Origin: Paenibacillus sp. BIHB 4019 | GTDB taxonomy: Bacteria; Bacillota; Bacilli; Paenibacillales; Paenibacillaceae | Direction: 5' to 3' | Length of the DNA stretch: 64,000 nt | NCBI RefSeq assembly: GCF_002741035.1 | Contig: NZ_CP016808.1 | Coordinates: 1,550,001 to 1,614,000, forward strand | Notes under the pieces: model-generated | Told to the model about the DNA's origin: nothing | The model's input: only the letters and a program-made list of their open reading frames with translations | The model's database searches: none | Program-made: the position numbers and the translations under genes | Part shown: positions 17,013 through 26,111 of the stretch, one piece after another | Layout of the letters: each line of letters begins with the position of its first letter | How positions within the stretch are numbered: the first letter of the stretch is position 1

Positions 17013-19289
17013 TTATAAGCTGTTCAGCTCTTTAATTAATTGGTCAAGCATGTCTTTGGTGAAGCCATCGCCGCCGAAAGCCATCAAGTTGCGAAGCGGC
17101 ATGTATTGCATCATTTTGACCATCATTTCCGCATGGGCATCATCTTCATCAACGCCGCCGAGCGGACTGTTCTCCTGGAATTTCTTCATATATGGCTGCA
17201 AAATGACAGTCGCTTCTTCATTGTTATACAAGTCGCCCAGTGTCGTATTTTGCGTATAATGCTTTTTCAATTTAACGGTAGATTCAACGGCAAGCGTCGC
17301 TTCAAGAACGATTTCCTGCGAGGAATGCCCGATCAAAATCGCGAATTCGCCGCTTTCCACATGCCAATCCTTAATATCCACATTGTAGTAGGCGAAAGAA
17401 CGTTTATTGAGCACGAAGCTTACCGTTTTTGTCTCGCCAGGCGCGAGCGCAACCTTTTTAAAGCCCTTCAGCTCTTTCTCTGGGCGAATAACGGTGCTTG
17501 CTACATCCTTCACATAAAGCTGCACCACTTCTTTGCCTGCAACGCTGCCTGTATTGGTCACATTGACCGTTACTTCTACCTCATCTGTATCCTTGATGCT
17601 CGCCGCGCTTAGCTTTAAGTCGCTGTAAGCAAACGTCGTGTAGCTCAGGCCATATCCAAACGGGAACAGAACATCGATTTCCTTCTTGTCATAATAACGG
17701 TAGCCTACGAAGATGCCCTCTTTATATTCAACGCGGTCGCCTTCGCCCGGGAAGTTCAGGAATGAAGGGTTGTCGCTAAGCTTCAGCGGGAACGTCTCTG
17801 CCAGCTTGCCGGAAGGATTCACTTCTCCAAACAACAAGTCTGCAACGGCTCCGCCAACGGCCTGTCCACCCAAATAACCTTCAAGCACAGCATCGACTTG
17901 ATCCAGCCATGGCAGCAGTACTGCTGATCCATTGAGCAGCACAACTACGACGCGGCCTTGAACGCTCGCAACGGCCTCGATCAGCTTGTTTTGATTTTCA
18001 GGCAGGTTCAGATGCTCACGGTCATACCCTTCTGATTCATAACGGTCAGGCAATCCGGCAAAAATGACCGCAACCTCCGCCTCGCTTGCAGCGCGCTTCG
18101 CTTCTTCAATCAACGCTTCATCAATGGCATCATCACCTGCGTGATAGCCTTGCGCATAAACAACTGCCGATGCATCGCTAACGAGCGCCTTAATTTCTTC
18201 AACCGGGTGATCCAGCTTTGTCGGTACGATATGCGAACTGCCGCCGCCTTGGAATCTTGGCTTCTCGGCAAAAGCGCCGATAACTGCTACACGGCTGTTT
18301 TTCGCAAGCGGAAGCAAACCGCCTTTATTTTTCAGCAAAACCATGCTCTCGCTTGCAACGGTTCTTGCCAATTGGTGATGCGCGTTTTTGTCATACGCTG
18401 CATCCTTGACTTTCTCATCGACCGATTTGAAAATAATGCGAAGCAGGCGCGTTACCGCACGATCCAAAGCTTCCTGCGTCAATGTGCCGTTGCTGATCGC
18501 ATCAAGAACCTTCTTCTCGCCTACGCCGTTGCTTGCTGGCATTTCCAGCTCCATGCCTGCCGCAAGCGAAAGATCGCGCTCATTGACTGCGCCCCAGTCA
18601 GAAACGACAAAGCCCTCATGGCCCCACTCATCCTTCAAAATATCAGTAAGCAGCTTCACATTCTCGGATGCAAATACGCCATTCACTTGGTTGTACGAGC
18701 ACATAACCGTCCAAGGCTGCGCTTTCTTCACCGCTCCCTCGAAGCTTGCCAAATAAATTTCGCGAAGCGTACGCTCGTCAACAACTGCATCCGTCGACAT
18801 GCGGCGATGCTCCTGATTGTTGACGGCGAAATGCTTCAGCGACGTTCCGACGCCTTGGCTTTGCACACCGTTGATATGGCCTGCTGCCATCTCGGAGGAC
18901 AAATAAGGATCTTCGGAAAAATATTCGAAGTTGCGGCCGCAAAGCGGGGAGCGTTTAATGTTCACGCCTGGCCCAAGCAAGACGGCAACATCTTCCGCCT
19001 GGCATTCTTCACCAAGCGCAACGCCGACTTTGCCGATCAGCTCTTCATCCCATGAGCAGGCAAGTCCAGCTGCAGAAGGGAAGCACGTTGCCGGCACACT
19101 GTCGAAAATGCCCAAATGATCCGCACCTGTTTGCTGCTTGCGCAAGCCGTGTGGTCCATCGGTTACCATAATGGAAGGGACGCCTAGACGTTCGACACCC
19201 TTCAAATGCCAAAAATCAAGCCCCGAGCATAGTCCCGCTTTTTCCTCCAGCGTCATTTGAGCTACGATATCCTGAATGTTTCTCGTCAA
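17013..19289 (-). CDS. Glycoside hydrolase family 3 beta-glycosidase with C-terminal Fn3-like domain
   Basis: About 758 residues, cytoplasmic (no signal peptide). The N-terminal TIM barrel has [10 protein letters not shown], the KHFAVNNQE motif and the nucleophile Asp in [10 protein letters not shown] (about residue 231). The C-terminal sandwich domain (about 320-540) carries [15 protein letters not shown], and a fibronectin-III-like domain follows ([17 protein letters not shown]). An extra tail of about 80 residues with [15 protein letters not shown] is common in bacterial beta-glucosidases of this clade. Start: TTG 19289, eight bases after GGAGG; the upstream TTG 19304 overlaps that site. 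First gene of the operon with the GPH symporter; a cre-like site lies upstream. Beta-glucosidase versus beta-xylosidase cannot be settled here. Confidence 0.93.
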   Translation of the reverse strand: MTRNIQDIVAQMTLEEKAGLCSGLDFWHLKGVERLGVPSIMVTDGPHGLRKQQTGADHLGIFDSVPATCFPSAAGLACSWDEELIGKVGVALGEECQAEDVAVLLGPGVNIKRSPLCGRNFEYFSEDPYLSSEMAAGHINGVQSQGVGTSLKHFAVNNQEHRRMSTDAVVDERTLREIYLASFEGAVKKAQPWTVMCSYNQVNGVFASENVKLLTDILKDEWGHEGFVVSDWGAVNERDLSLAAGMELEMPASNGVGEKKVLDAISNGTLTQEALDRAVTRLLRIIFKSVDEKVKDAAYDKNAHHQLARTVASESMVLLKNKGGLLPLAKNSRVAVIGAFAEKPRFQGGGSSHIVPTKLDHPVEEIKALVSDASAVVYAQGYHAGDDAIDEALIEEAKRAASEAEVAVIFAGLPDRYESEGYDREHLNLPENQNKLIEAVASVQGRVVVVLLNGSAVLLPWLDQVDAVLEGYLGGQAVGGAVADLLFGEVNPSGKLAETFPLKLSDNPSFLNFPGEGDRVEYKEGIFVGYRYYDKKEIDVLFPFGYGLSYTTFAYSDLKLSAASIKDTDEVEVTVNVTNTGSVAGKEVVQLYVKDVASTVIRPEKELKGFKKVALAPGETKTVSFVLNKRSFAYYNVDIKDWHVESGEFAILIGHSSQEIVLEATLAVESTVKLKKHYTQNTTLGDLYNNEEATVILQPYMKKFQENSPLGGVDEDDAHAEMMVKMMQYMPLRNLMAFGGDGFTKDMLDQLIKELNSL

Positions 19290-19422
19290 TGTAAAAACCT
19301 CCAATTCGATATAAGTGATGATGAGTACCTGTTCTACCCCACAGAAAAAAATGGATGACTACGAAGCATAACTTGCTCCTATCCCCATTTCCTTATCAAC
19401 TAATTTTAAGTATAGTGCGTTT

Positions 19423-19436
19423 GTTTAGCGCTTTCC
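19423..19436 (-). promoter_or_regulatory. Cre-like site upstream of the GH3 operon
   Basis: On the minus strand GGAAAGCGCTAAAC keeps the GAAAGCGCT core of the CcpA consensus (TGWAANCGNTNNCA) but differs at three outer positions. It lies about 135 bases before the GH3 start, in the promoter region. The HPr-like protein encoded in the same operon fits carbon catabolite control. Confidence 0.45.
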
Positions 19437-19549
19437 TTCCCTCGTTTCATTGAAAACAATGTCACTTTTTATGATTATCCTTTTGCCTCTTTCTTACTCT
19501 TTCAAAAAGAAAATAAAAAAGGCCATATGTCCGCCGCTTGCTGCAAAAA

Positions 19550-19588
19550 AAAGACCTCCGCCGATTTCACAATCAGGCGAAGGTCTTT
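19550..19588 (-). terminator. Terminator of the AraC-GH39 fusion gene
   Basis: AAGACCTCCGCC pairs with GGCGAAGGTCTT; on the minus strand it is followed by a run of eight T. It starts eight bases past the gene stop at 19596 and separates it from the GH3 operon. Confidence 0.88.
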
Positions 19589-19595
19589 CTGCTTT

Positions 19596-22118
19596 TTATA
19601 TGGAATTGTGCTGCCATTCCCGTTTAATCTCCAACAGCTGAACCTCATGCGGCGCAAGCAGGCCCTTCAGCGTCAACACATCTCCCGCTGTTTCGGTGCG
19701 CATATGCTGCTTCGGCACGCTGCACTGGTTCAAATAGTCAATATCCGAAGGCATCAGCTCGGCGGGCGCTCCCATCCGCAGCCATTCATCGTAAGAGCTG
19801 CCCGATTCCCGGTTAATCGTATGCCGGTGTATGCGGTAAGCGCCTGGCTCCAGCCCTTCCAGCTGAATAGTCAGCTCCAGTTGGTCGTTATGATTAAAGA
19901 CGGCATACCGATGATGCGGCTGAATGCCTGAAATATCATTTTTGAGATACATCTGGTCAAAATGGGCGTAATGGAACAGCAGCAGCTGATATGTGCCATC
20001 CTTCGACATCGTCAGGCAGTAGCCATCGCCGCGGTCAAGCAGCTTGCAGCCCAGCTTGGCAAGCAGCTCGTAAGCATAGAAGGCCGCTTTTTTGAGCCCA
20101 TTATTCGTAATCATGCCAAGTCCGCCGTGGAATATCTCCTGCGGCAGCGGCAGCTCCTCCAGCAAATCCGTTACTGTCCAGTAACCTAGACTGCTTACTT
20201 CATCGAGCGTTTCCACGATGTTTTTGGCAATGTATGCGGCTTTGAAGCAAGTATCATTCGTCAGCTCCCGATGATGGGGCGTTGCATTCCATTCCGTCAC
20301 ATGCAGCTCGGTGCCCGTCCATCCAAGCTCCAGCAGCTTGCGTTTCACCTTGCCCAGCATTTTGGGAACATAGTCCTCGCCCGCGTAGCGGAAATCGCTG
20401 ATTTGGGGCACTTGATCATGCTCTGACTCCGTTACCGCATATTCAATCGGGTACATATGAATGGTGATAAAATCAGGCAAGCATTCATGCTCGGTGCAAT
20501 AAGCCAAATATTTTTCCATCCAATAGCTGCGATCCACGATGGTGTCTCCCTGCATGCATGGGCCGCCAATCTGCACCTGCGGGTTTACGCGCTTAATCGC
20601 TTTAAAGCTCGCTTCATATAGTTCCAGGTATCGTTCAAAAGGATCTGGCCAGAACAGACCGCCATCCGGCTCGTTCCAAAACTCAAAGCGCCAGCTGCTT
20701 ACCTCGGCACTGCCATAACGATGGAGAAGGTGCTGAATGAACGCTTCCATCAGCGCGGTCCAATGCTCCATCTCATTAGGCATGCTCATGTAGCTTTTTT
20801 TATGAAAGAAAAACTTCGACTGATCTGCAAAATCGCCCGGCATAAAGCCCAGCTCGAAGAAGGGACGCAGCCCGATGCTCCGGAAAAAATCAACCACCTG
20901 ATCGACATAGCCGAAGCTGAACAGGGGCTTGCCGTCCGGCCCCAACCGCGCCACCATCATTTCGTCATCAAAGATGCCGTGGAAGCGAATATATTGAAAG
21001 CCAATGGCTTGCTGCACCATCCGCAAATGCTGCTGGACGGGAGCAAACAACGCTTCCTTCGCCTTGCCGATCGTACATAAGCTGCGCCAAGTATGCTTCA
21101 GTGTCCGCCCGCTGCCAGAGGCACGGATTTGTACCGAGCGGCAGATAGAGCCCTGATCAGCAGCGGCAATCGTTCCAGCGCTCGCTTCCGTTGGCAAATA
21201 TTTAAACAAGCTGATGTAAGCATTTTCCCGGTCAAAAGCCAAGTAATTGTCGCTGGAGGGCTCGGACAATTCCGCCTCAGGCAAATGCTGCCCGCGATGG
21301 CCGCGATATTCCGTCGGCGTCATTTGGTAGACCGCTTTGAACGCCTTATGGAAAGCTTTCAAATTTGGAAAGCCGCTGTCCAAAGCGATTTTTATAATTG
21401 GCTCCTGTGTCGTCAGCATCGCCTTGACCGCATGCTCCAGCCGAATGCGCGTAATATAAGTACGGAACGTCACACCCATGCTTTTCTGAAAGAAGCTCGA
21501 TAAATAGGAGACGGAGAAATTTTCACGCTCAGCCAGCTCATTCAGCGTCAGCGGGCGATTGTAATGCTCCTGAATGTACTCGTTCAGGTGGAGGAGCCGC
21601 GCCATCGTACGGCGATTGATTGGGTACTCCCGCTTCTCCTGCGTGCTTCTGAATTTGCGCAGCAGCAAATAAATCAGCTCCAGCAGCAGGGAGCGGACCT
21701 TAATTTCATAGCCATATCCGGCTTTATTATAATTCCACATAATGGTGGACAACAGCGTACGCACTTCAATAAACTTCTGCTGATCGCCTTGAGCATGCCA
21801 GCAGGAATTGCACTCAAAGGCGGTCTGCTCCGTGTCCACCCCCTGCTCGCGCAGGAAAGAATCCGGAATTTGCAGCGCCAGCAGCAGATTTTCCTGATCC
21901 GATTGTATCGTATGAATGTCATTGCTATTAATAAGGATAATATCCTCTTCATTAAGCACGAAAGGCTTGCCTTGTACAGCAATGATTGCCTTGCCCTTAA
22001 GCACGAACAGCAGCTCCATGCTGTCATGCCAATGATTCGGGACGTATCTGACGTTATGAAAAAAAATATGCAGCGGAAGCTCATGATCCGTCTGAATGAT
22101 TTCATAAGTATGGTCCAT
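19596..22118 (-). CDS. AraC-family regulator fused to a GH39 glycosidase domain
   Basis: An 840-residue two-part protein. Residues 1-160 form a cupin-type sensor, and 165-275 are two AraC helix-turn-helix motifs (LTLNELAERENFSVSYLSSFF and IIKIALDSGFPNLKAFHKAF, ending MTPTEYR). From about 300 to 840 it is a glycoside hydrolase of family 39: the acid/base Glu483 in FEFWNEPDGG and the nucleophile Glu609 in LHVTEWNATPHH are both kept, followed by the GH39 beta-sandwich tail. No signal peptide. Family 39 includes beta-xylosidases, so this may be a DNA-binding regulator that senses its xyloside through an intact or near-intact catalytic domain. Divergent from the DUF1304 gene and upstream of the GH3/GPH operon, a likely target. 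Confidence 0.9.
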   Translation of the reverse strand: MDHTYEIIQTDHELPLHIFFHNVRYVPNHWHDSMELLFVLKGKAIIAVQGKPFVLNEEDIILINSNDIHTIQSDQENLLLALQIPDSFLREQGVDTEQTAFECNSCWHAQGDQQKFIEVRTLLSTIMWNYNKAGYGYEIKVRSLLLELIYLLLRKFRSTQEKREYPINRRTMARLLHLNEYIQEHYNRPLTLNELAERENFSVSYLSSFFQKSMGVTFRTYITRIRLEHAVKAMLTTQEPIIKIALDSGFPNLKAFHKAFKAVYQMTPTEYRGHRGQHLPEAELSEPSSDNYLAFDRENAYISLFKYLPTEASAGTIAAADQGSICRSVQIRASGSGRTLKHTWRSLCTIGKAKEALFAPVQQHLRMVQQAIGFQYIRFHGIFDDEMMVARLGPDGKPLFSFGYVDQVVDFFRSIGLRPFFELGFMPGDFADQSKFFFHKKSYMSMPNEMEHWTALMEAFIQHLLHRYGSAEVSSWRFEFWNEPDGGLFWPDPFERYLELYEASFKAIKRVNPQVQIGGPCMQGDTIVDRSYWMEKYLAYCTEHECLPDFITIHMYPIEYAVTESEHDQVPQISDFRYAGEDYVPKMLGKVKRKLLELGWTGTELHVTEWNATPHHRELTNDTCFKAAYIAKNIVETLDEVSSLGYWTVTDLLEELPLPQEIFHGGLGMITNNGLKKAAFYAYELLAKLGCKLLDRGDGYCLTMSKDGTYQLLLFHYAHFDQMYLKNDISGIQPHHRYAVFNHNDQLELTIQLEGLEPGAYRIHRHTINRESGSSYDEWLRMGAPAELMPSDIDYLNQCSVPKQHMRTETAGDVLTLKGLLAPHEVQLLEIKREWQHNSI

Positions 22119-22315
22119 CTATGTCCTAACCGCCTCGTCCATTTGACCTTTTGCTATGTATACTCAACGTATCACCTGCTCACAGCACTGTCAAATCCAG
22201 TCATGCGAAGATAGCGTAAAAGCATAATCTGCGCTTGATTGTAGAAGAGGTTAGGAGTAAGATGGGTAGGGATCATTTTTCCCAATATTTGAGTTTATTT
22301 CAGGAGGGTATCCTT

Positions 22316-22672
22316 ATGTTAGCTGCTATATTCGTTGCCCTTGTGGCTGCCGAGCATTTGTACATATTGGCTATGGAAATGTTTTTGTGGACGAAACCTC
22401 GGACGCGCAAAACATTCAATTTGACGCCTGAGTTTGCTGAGCAAACCAAGTCGCTTGCCGCCAATCAAGGATTATATAATGGATTTCTCGCCGCTGGCCT
22501 GATTTGGGGCCTTGTGCATCCGAATGCCGATTTCGGCTATCAAATCCAGCTGTTTTTCCTCATTTGCGTACTCGTTGCTGCATTGTACGGCGGTCTTACG
22601 ACTAAACGCTCCATCTTGGTTATGCAGGGGCTGCCTGCGCTAATTGCGCTGCTGCTTGTGCTGTTTACCTAG
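22316..22672 (+). CDS. DUF1304 family small membrane protein
   Basis: 118 residues with four predicted membrane helices. The beginning, MLAAIFVALVAAEHLYILAM with an E-H-x-x-I pattern, and the NQGLYNGFLAAGLIWG segment are hallmarks of the DUF1304 family, whose function is unknown. ATG 22316 has AGGAGGG nine bases upstream; a longer in-frame reading from 22235 lacks a site. Convergent with the metallo-hydrolase gene and sharing a bidirectional terminator. Confidence 0.85.
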   Translation: MLAAIFVALVAAEHLYILAMEMFLWTKPRTRKTFNLTPEFAEQTKSLAANQGLYNGFLAAGLIWGLVHPNADFGYQIQLFFLICVLVAALYGGLTTKRSILVMQGLPALIALLLVLFT

Positions 22673-22738
22673 AGCGGGCGGGCTGCTGGTTGCAACAACA
22701 CCCAGCTTTTGTACCAGCAGCCCAGCGAATGCAACTGA

Positions 22739-22785
22739 AAAAAATCTCCAGCTTCGCTATAACAGCGACAGGCTGGAGATTTTTT
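22739..22785. terminator. Bidirectional terminator between DUF1304 and MBL hydrolase genes
   Basis: AATCTCCAGC (22743-22752) pairs with GCTGGAGATT (22772-22781), with A and T runs on the two sides, serving both convergent genes. Confidence 0.85.
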
Positions 22786-22805
22786 GATGTTCATAAGCCG
22801 CATGA

Positions 22806-23564
22806 TTAACTAATAATCGTTTCGCCGTCCTCTGGCACGAGGATTACGCCGCTTAGCCCTTTGCCTGCTGCATATTCGCGCAGTTCCGGTCTGGACAGCA
22901 TGCAATGATTGACCGCCCCCATATGGGAGGAGATGATAACCGCCTGCGGCGCCGCGAGATGCGCATAATATATATCTTCCTTCGTCATCAGGATGGGACC
23001 CCCTTGTAAAAACTGTGCGGCGCCGCCATTCACGACGATGACTGACGGTTCGTACTTCTCGATTGCCGCTTGCGTCTCCTCGCACCAAATCGTATCTCCC
23101 GCCACATAAAGCGTCTGCTCCTGCGCATGCTGAAACACGATTCCCGACACCTCGCCCATACGCTCGCCGATTTCCCCTGTGCCGTGCCGTCCATAGGTTC
23201 GGCTGAGGCTGACTTCCCCGAGCTGTGCCGATGGTGTGAAAATCCGCACCTGCTCAAAGCCTTTCTCGCGAATCGCTGCCGCATCATGCTCGTTTTGGGC
23301 AAAAATCACCATGTCCTTCGGCAGAAGCTCCGCCGCCGCCTGATCAAAATGATCCACATGCAAATGCGTAACAATAACAGCATCAACAGGGAGCAGTTGC
23401 TCCGCTGGGAAGGGCAGCTCGACCGTCGGATTAAACTGCTCTTGGTTAGCTGTATTGGGGAAAGGCCGATAGGTGCCTTTGGGCGCCAAGAAAGGGTCGA
23501 TCAAAAAGGCAAGGCCGCCGTAATTTATTTTCAAAGTTGCATTGCGGATTTGAGTTATTTGCAT
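22806..23564 (-). CDS. Metallo-beta-lactamase-fold hydrolase (UlaG-like)
   Basis: 252 residues. The zinc-binding motif THLHVDHFDQAA (HxHxDH) is intact; further ligands appear in VAGDTIWCEET and SSHMGAVNHCML. The MQITQIRNATLKINYGGLAFLIDPFL start is typical of the UlaG-like clade of MBL hydrolases that act on lactones or phosphodiesters. ATG 23564 with AAAGGAGG upstream. Divergently transcribed from an Lrp/AsnC regulator 118 bases away, which is the natural candidate controller. Substrate unknown. Confidence 0.87.
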   Translation of the reverse strand: MQITQIRNATLKINYGGLAFLIDPFLAPKGTYRPFPNTANQEQFNPTVELPFPAEQLLPVDAVIVTHLHVDHFDQAAAELLPKDMVIFAQNEHDAAAIREKGFEQVRIFTPSAQLGEVSLSRTYGRHGTGEIGERMGEVSGIVFQHAQEQTLYVAGDTIWCEETQAAIEKYEPSVIVVNGGAAQFLQGGPILMTKEDIYYAHLAAPQAVIISSHMGAVNHCMLSRPELREYAAGKGLSGVILVPEDGETIIS

Positions 23565-23682
23565 ATGCTGTTCCTCCTTTAATCTTGCTCTTTAATAGGT
23601 TACTATCTAAAGAATGGCATGAACATAGAAGCAATCACTCAAATCGCACCAAACACTTGATTTTTGAAAGAGGTTGTCGCTT

Positions 23683-24096
23683 ATGCTGGATCATACGGAT
23701 AAACGCATCATTGAAGAGCTGTCGAAAAATGGCCGCATCTCGATGAAGGAGCTTGGCCAGCTCGTTCATTTGACTGGACAGGCTGCTGCGAATCGTGTCA
23801 GCCGGCTGGAGGAAGAGGGATTTATCGAGGGTTATACGATACGCCTGAATCAGGAGAAGGCGGGACTCCCTGTCCATGCCTTTATCCAAATTTTTATGCA
23901 TGGATTGTATCATGCTCCCTATATAGCGTTTGTACAGCAGCAGGCAGCTATCATTCATCATTATAAAACGGGCGGAGACAGCTGCTATATGATGGAATGC
24001 CGCTTTCCTTCCAATGCCGCGCTTGACCAGTTTCTCACGGAGCTAAATGAGCATGCCAATTACAGGCTGACGATCGTCATTAATCAGACGCTTTAA
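23683..24096 (+). CDS. Lrp/AsnC family transcriptional regulator
   Basis: 137 residues starting at ATG 23683, nine bases after AAAGAGG (a TTG nine bases earlier overlaps that site). The N-terminal helix-turn-helix LDHTDKRIIEELSKNGRISM...ELGQLVHLTGQAAANRVSRLEEEGFIEGY is typical AsnC, followed by a ligand-binding RAM domain (about 65-135). Probably controls the divergent MBL hydrolase and itself. The HTH second helix carries an unusual QAAANR instead of the usual SxxxxxxR pattern, but the fold is clear. Confidence 0.9.
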   Translation: MLDHTDKRIIEELSKNGRISMKELGQLVHLTGQAAANRVSRLEEEGFIEGYTIRLNQEKAGLPVHAFIQIFMHGLYHAPYIAFVQQQAAIIHHYKTGGDSCYMMECRFPSNAALDQFLTELNEHANYRLTIVINQTL

Positions 24097-24161
24097 GCTA
24101 AAATAACCATGCAATGGAAGCAGCGGTAGACTGTTCCTTGTAAAAGGTTCCTCGTAAAATG

Positions 24162-24211
24162 AAAAAAAAGCCCTTATTTTGAACAAAATTTGTTCAAAGC
24201 GAGGGCTTTTT
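24162..24211. terminator. Bidirectional terminator between the Lrp and adh genes
   Basis: AAGCCCT and AGGGCTT flank an inner TTGAACAAA/TTTGTTCAA stem, with eight A on the left and TTTTT on the right. Confidence 0.85.
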
Positions 24212-24223
24212 ATTAATTGAAAA

Positions 24224-25285
24224 TTACAAAGTAGAGATATCAATAACGAACCGATAACGCACATCACTTTTGAGGACACGTTCATACGCTTCGTCGACTT
24301 GGTCTGCACGGATTACTTCAATCATTGGAGCAATGCCATGTTCAGCTGCGAAATTGAGCATTTCCTGGGTTTCACGAATTCCGCCAACGAGTGAACCGGC
24401 AATGCTGCGGCGGCCCATAATTAATGAAAACACTTGATACTGGTCTGGTTCAGCCGGTGCGCCAACATTTACAAGTGTTCCATCAATGCGAAGCAGAGAT
24501 AAATACGCATCAACATCCAGATTTGCCGAGACGGTATTTAAGATCAAATCAAAGCGGCCTGCTAATTGCGCAAAGGTAGCGGAGTCACTTGTCGCAAAAT
24601 AATAATCTGCGCCAAATGCCAATGCTTCCTCTTTCTTATGATTAGAGCGGCTCAATACGGTAACTTCAGCACCCATAGCATGAGCGAATTGAATGGCTAC
24701 GTGACCAAGACCTCCCATTCCCACAATGGCAACCTTCTTGCCTGGGCCAGCTTTCCAGTGCTTTAAGGGAGAAAATGTAGTAATGCCTGCACATAATAGC
24801 GGGCTTGCCACATTCATATCCAGACTGTCTGGTATACGGACTACGAACCCTTCGGTTACAACGATTTTTTGGCTATATCCACCGTATGTTGGATTGCCGT
24901 CGTAGTCTAGCCCATTATAGGTATTGATGACACCTTTCGTACAATATTGCTCCTCGCCACTGAGGCAGTATTCGCATTGTCCGCAGGAATCAACAAAACA
25001 GCCAACGCCTACGCGGTCACCAACAGCATATTTGGTCACTTCTGTTCCTACTGCTTCTACAACTCCGGCAATTTCGTGGCCAGGAACCATCGGAAAGATT
25101 CCACCGCCCCATTCTCCGAATGCACTATGAATATCAGAATGGCAAATGCCGCTAAACTTAATATCTATCAGAATATCATGGGGCCGTAATTCTCTACGCT
25201 CAATAGTAGTCTTTTCAAACGGTGCCCTTGCATTTGATACACTCAGAACATGTGTCGTAGTCCTATTATTATCAATATTGCACAT
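24224..25285 (-). CDS. Zinc-dependent NAD(P)-alcohol dehydrogenase (YahK/CAD type)
   Basis: 353 residues of the MDR superfamily. Catalytic zinc ligands sit in [10 protein letters not shown] and [10 protein letters not shown], the structural-zinc cysteines in [15 protein letters not shown], and the coenzyme loop is [19 protein letters not shown]. The lobe sequence [13 protein letters not shown]...YGGYSQ is typical of cinnamyl/aldehyde-type reductases such as E. coli YahK. Likely reduces aldehydes. The start at 25285 is preceded by AAAGGA but at a long distance, so the exact start is uncertain. Controlled by the MerR-type promoter at 25351-25381. Confidence 0.92.
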   Translation of the reverse strand: MCNIDNNRTTTHVLSVSNARAPFEKTTIERRELRPHDILIDIKFSGICHSDIHSAFGEWGGGIFPMVPGHEIAGVVEAVGTEVTKYAVGDRVGVGCFVDSCGQCEYCLSGEEQYCTKGVINTYNGLDYDGNPTYGGYSQKIVVTEGFVVRIPDSLDMNVASPLLCAGITTFSPLKHWKAGPGKKVAIVGMGGLGHVAIQFAHAMGAEVTVLSRSNHKKEEALAFGADYYFATSDSATFAQLAGRFDLILNTVSANLDVDAYLSLLRIDGTLVNVGAPAEPDQYQVFSLIMGRRSIAGSLVGGIRETQEMLNFAAEHGIAPMIEVIRADQVDEAYERVLKSDVRYRFVIDISTL

Positions 25286-25350
25286 AAGCGATCACACAAT
25301 CCTTTCCTACATATCCACTTATTTTTCATGCCTTTAAAATTCACAAGACC

Positions 25351-25381
25351 AGCTTAACCCTTAAAGTTGACTTTAAAGCAA
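25351..25381 (-). promoter_or_regulatory. MerR-type promoter of adh with operator in a 19-bp spacer
   Basis: On the minus strand TTGCTT (25381-25376), a 19-bp spacer TAAAGTCAACTTTAAGGGT, then TAAGCT (25356-25351). The spacer holds the palindrome TTAAAGTCAACTTTAA. The 19-bp spacing is the hallmark of promoters activated by DNA distortion by MerR proteins. Confidence 0.82.
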
Positions 25382-25420
25382 GGGTTTTTCCCGAAATTTT
25401 TTTTTCGTTAACTAAACGAG

Positions 25421-25451
25421 TTGCATTAAAGTCCACTTTAAGGTCTATAAT
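25421..25451 (+). promoter_or_regulatory. MerR-type promoter of the merR gene with operator in a 19-bp spacer
   Basis: TTGCAT (25421-25426), 19-bp spacer TAAAGTCCACTTTAAGGTC, TATAAT (25446-25451). The same TAAAGTCNACTTTAA palindrome as at the adh and MFS promoters, indicating autoregulation. Confidence 0.85.
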
Positions 25452-25501
25452 AAATGGAATGAACTCGATCACAACTATCCGTAAAAATGATGGAGGTTAT
25501 A

Positions 25502-25894
25502 ATGGCATTTTATATTAAAGAAGCAGCTGAAAAGGTAAATTTGCCTACGCATACACTCCGCTATTATGAACAAGAGGGTCTTTTGCCTTTTATAAAAAGA
25601 GATGAGCATGGAAATCGCATTTTTGACGACAACGATTTATTATGGTTGGATCTGATTGTATGTTTACGAAAAACGGATATCCCTCTCTCCGAATTGCGTT
25701 CGATTGTGGAATTAACAAAAGCAGGAGACAGCACAGCCGCAGAGCGCAAACAAATATTGGAAAAACATAAAGAGAAAATGATGGAGAAACAACGAGATTT
25801 GGATAGCGCCTTTATAAAAATAAAAGCGAAGCTAGCATTTTACGATGAAATAGAAAAGAAATTCAACGAAGAAAACATGCCATTCGAAGCTTAA
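25502..25894 (+). CDS. MerR family transcriptional regulator (AdhR-like)
   Basis: 130 residues. The winged-helix N-terminus has YIKEAAEKVNLPTHTLRYYEQEGLLPFIKRDEHGNRIF, and a long dimerisation helix follows (about 75-125), with no cysteine cluster, so not a metal sensor of the classic kind. AdhR-type MerR proteins respond to reactive aldehydes, which fits the divergent aldehyde/alcohol dehydrogenase. ATG 25502 follows TGGAGG by five bases. Three identical operator-promoters (adh, merR, MFS) surround it. Confidence 0.93.
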   Translation: MAFYIKEAAEKVNLPTHTLRYYEQEGLLPFIKRDEHGNRIFDDNDLLWLDLIVCLRKTDIPLSELRSIVELTKAGDSTAAERKQILEKHKEKMMEKQRDLDSAFIKIKAKLAFYDEIEKKFNEENMPFEA

Positions 25895-25925
25895 TGAAGA
25901 ACTGCCTTCATACGATTTTGGTTGT

Positions 25926-25967
25926 AAAAAAGCCGTTTGCCCAATGATGTTGGGAAAACGGCTTTTT
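25926..25967 (+). terminator. Terminator of merR
   Basis: AAAGCCGTTTGCCCAA pairs with TTGGGAAAACGGCTTT, followed by T residues. It isolates merR from the MFS gene, which has its own operator-promoter. Confidence 0.87.
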
Positions 25968-26034
25968 GCAGTATAAGGCTGGGATTTGCTTCGCAACCTA
26001 GTCTGGCATCACAGCTGTCAGTTAAAAATGTTGC

Positions 26035-26065
26035 TTGACTTAAAGTCGACTTTAACCGTTATTAT
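26035..26065 (+). promoter_or_regulatory. MerR-type promoter of the MFS transporter with operator in a 19-bp spacer
   Basis: TTGACT (26035-26040), 19-bp spacer TAAAGTCGACTTTAACCGT, TATTAT (26060-26065). The palindrome TTAAAGTCGACTTTAA is perfect. Third member of the local regulon. Confidence 0.85.
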
Positions 26066-26111
26066 GACCTTGTTTAGCAAATAAAGAACAAAGGCAGGAG
26101 AAAAATTTTTG

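Noticed and set aside
18141..19055. A 304-residue open frame opposite the GH3 gene
   Set aside because: Overlaps conserved GH3 catalytic motifs on the other strand; no ribosome site.
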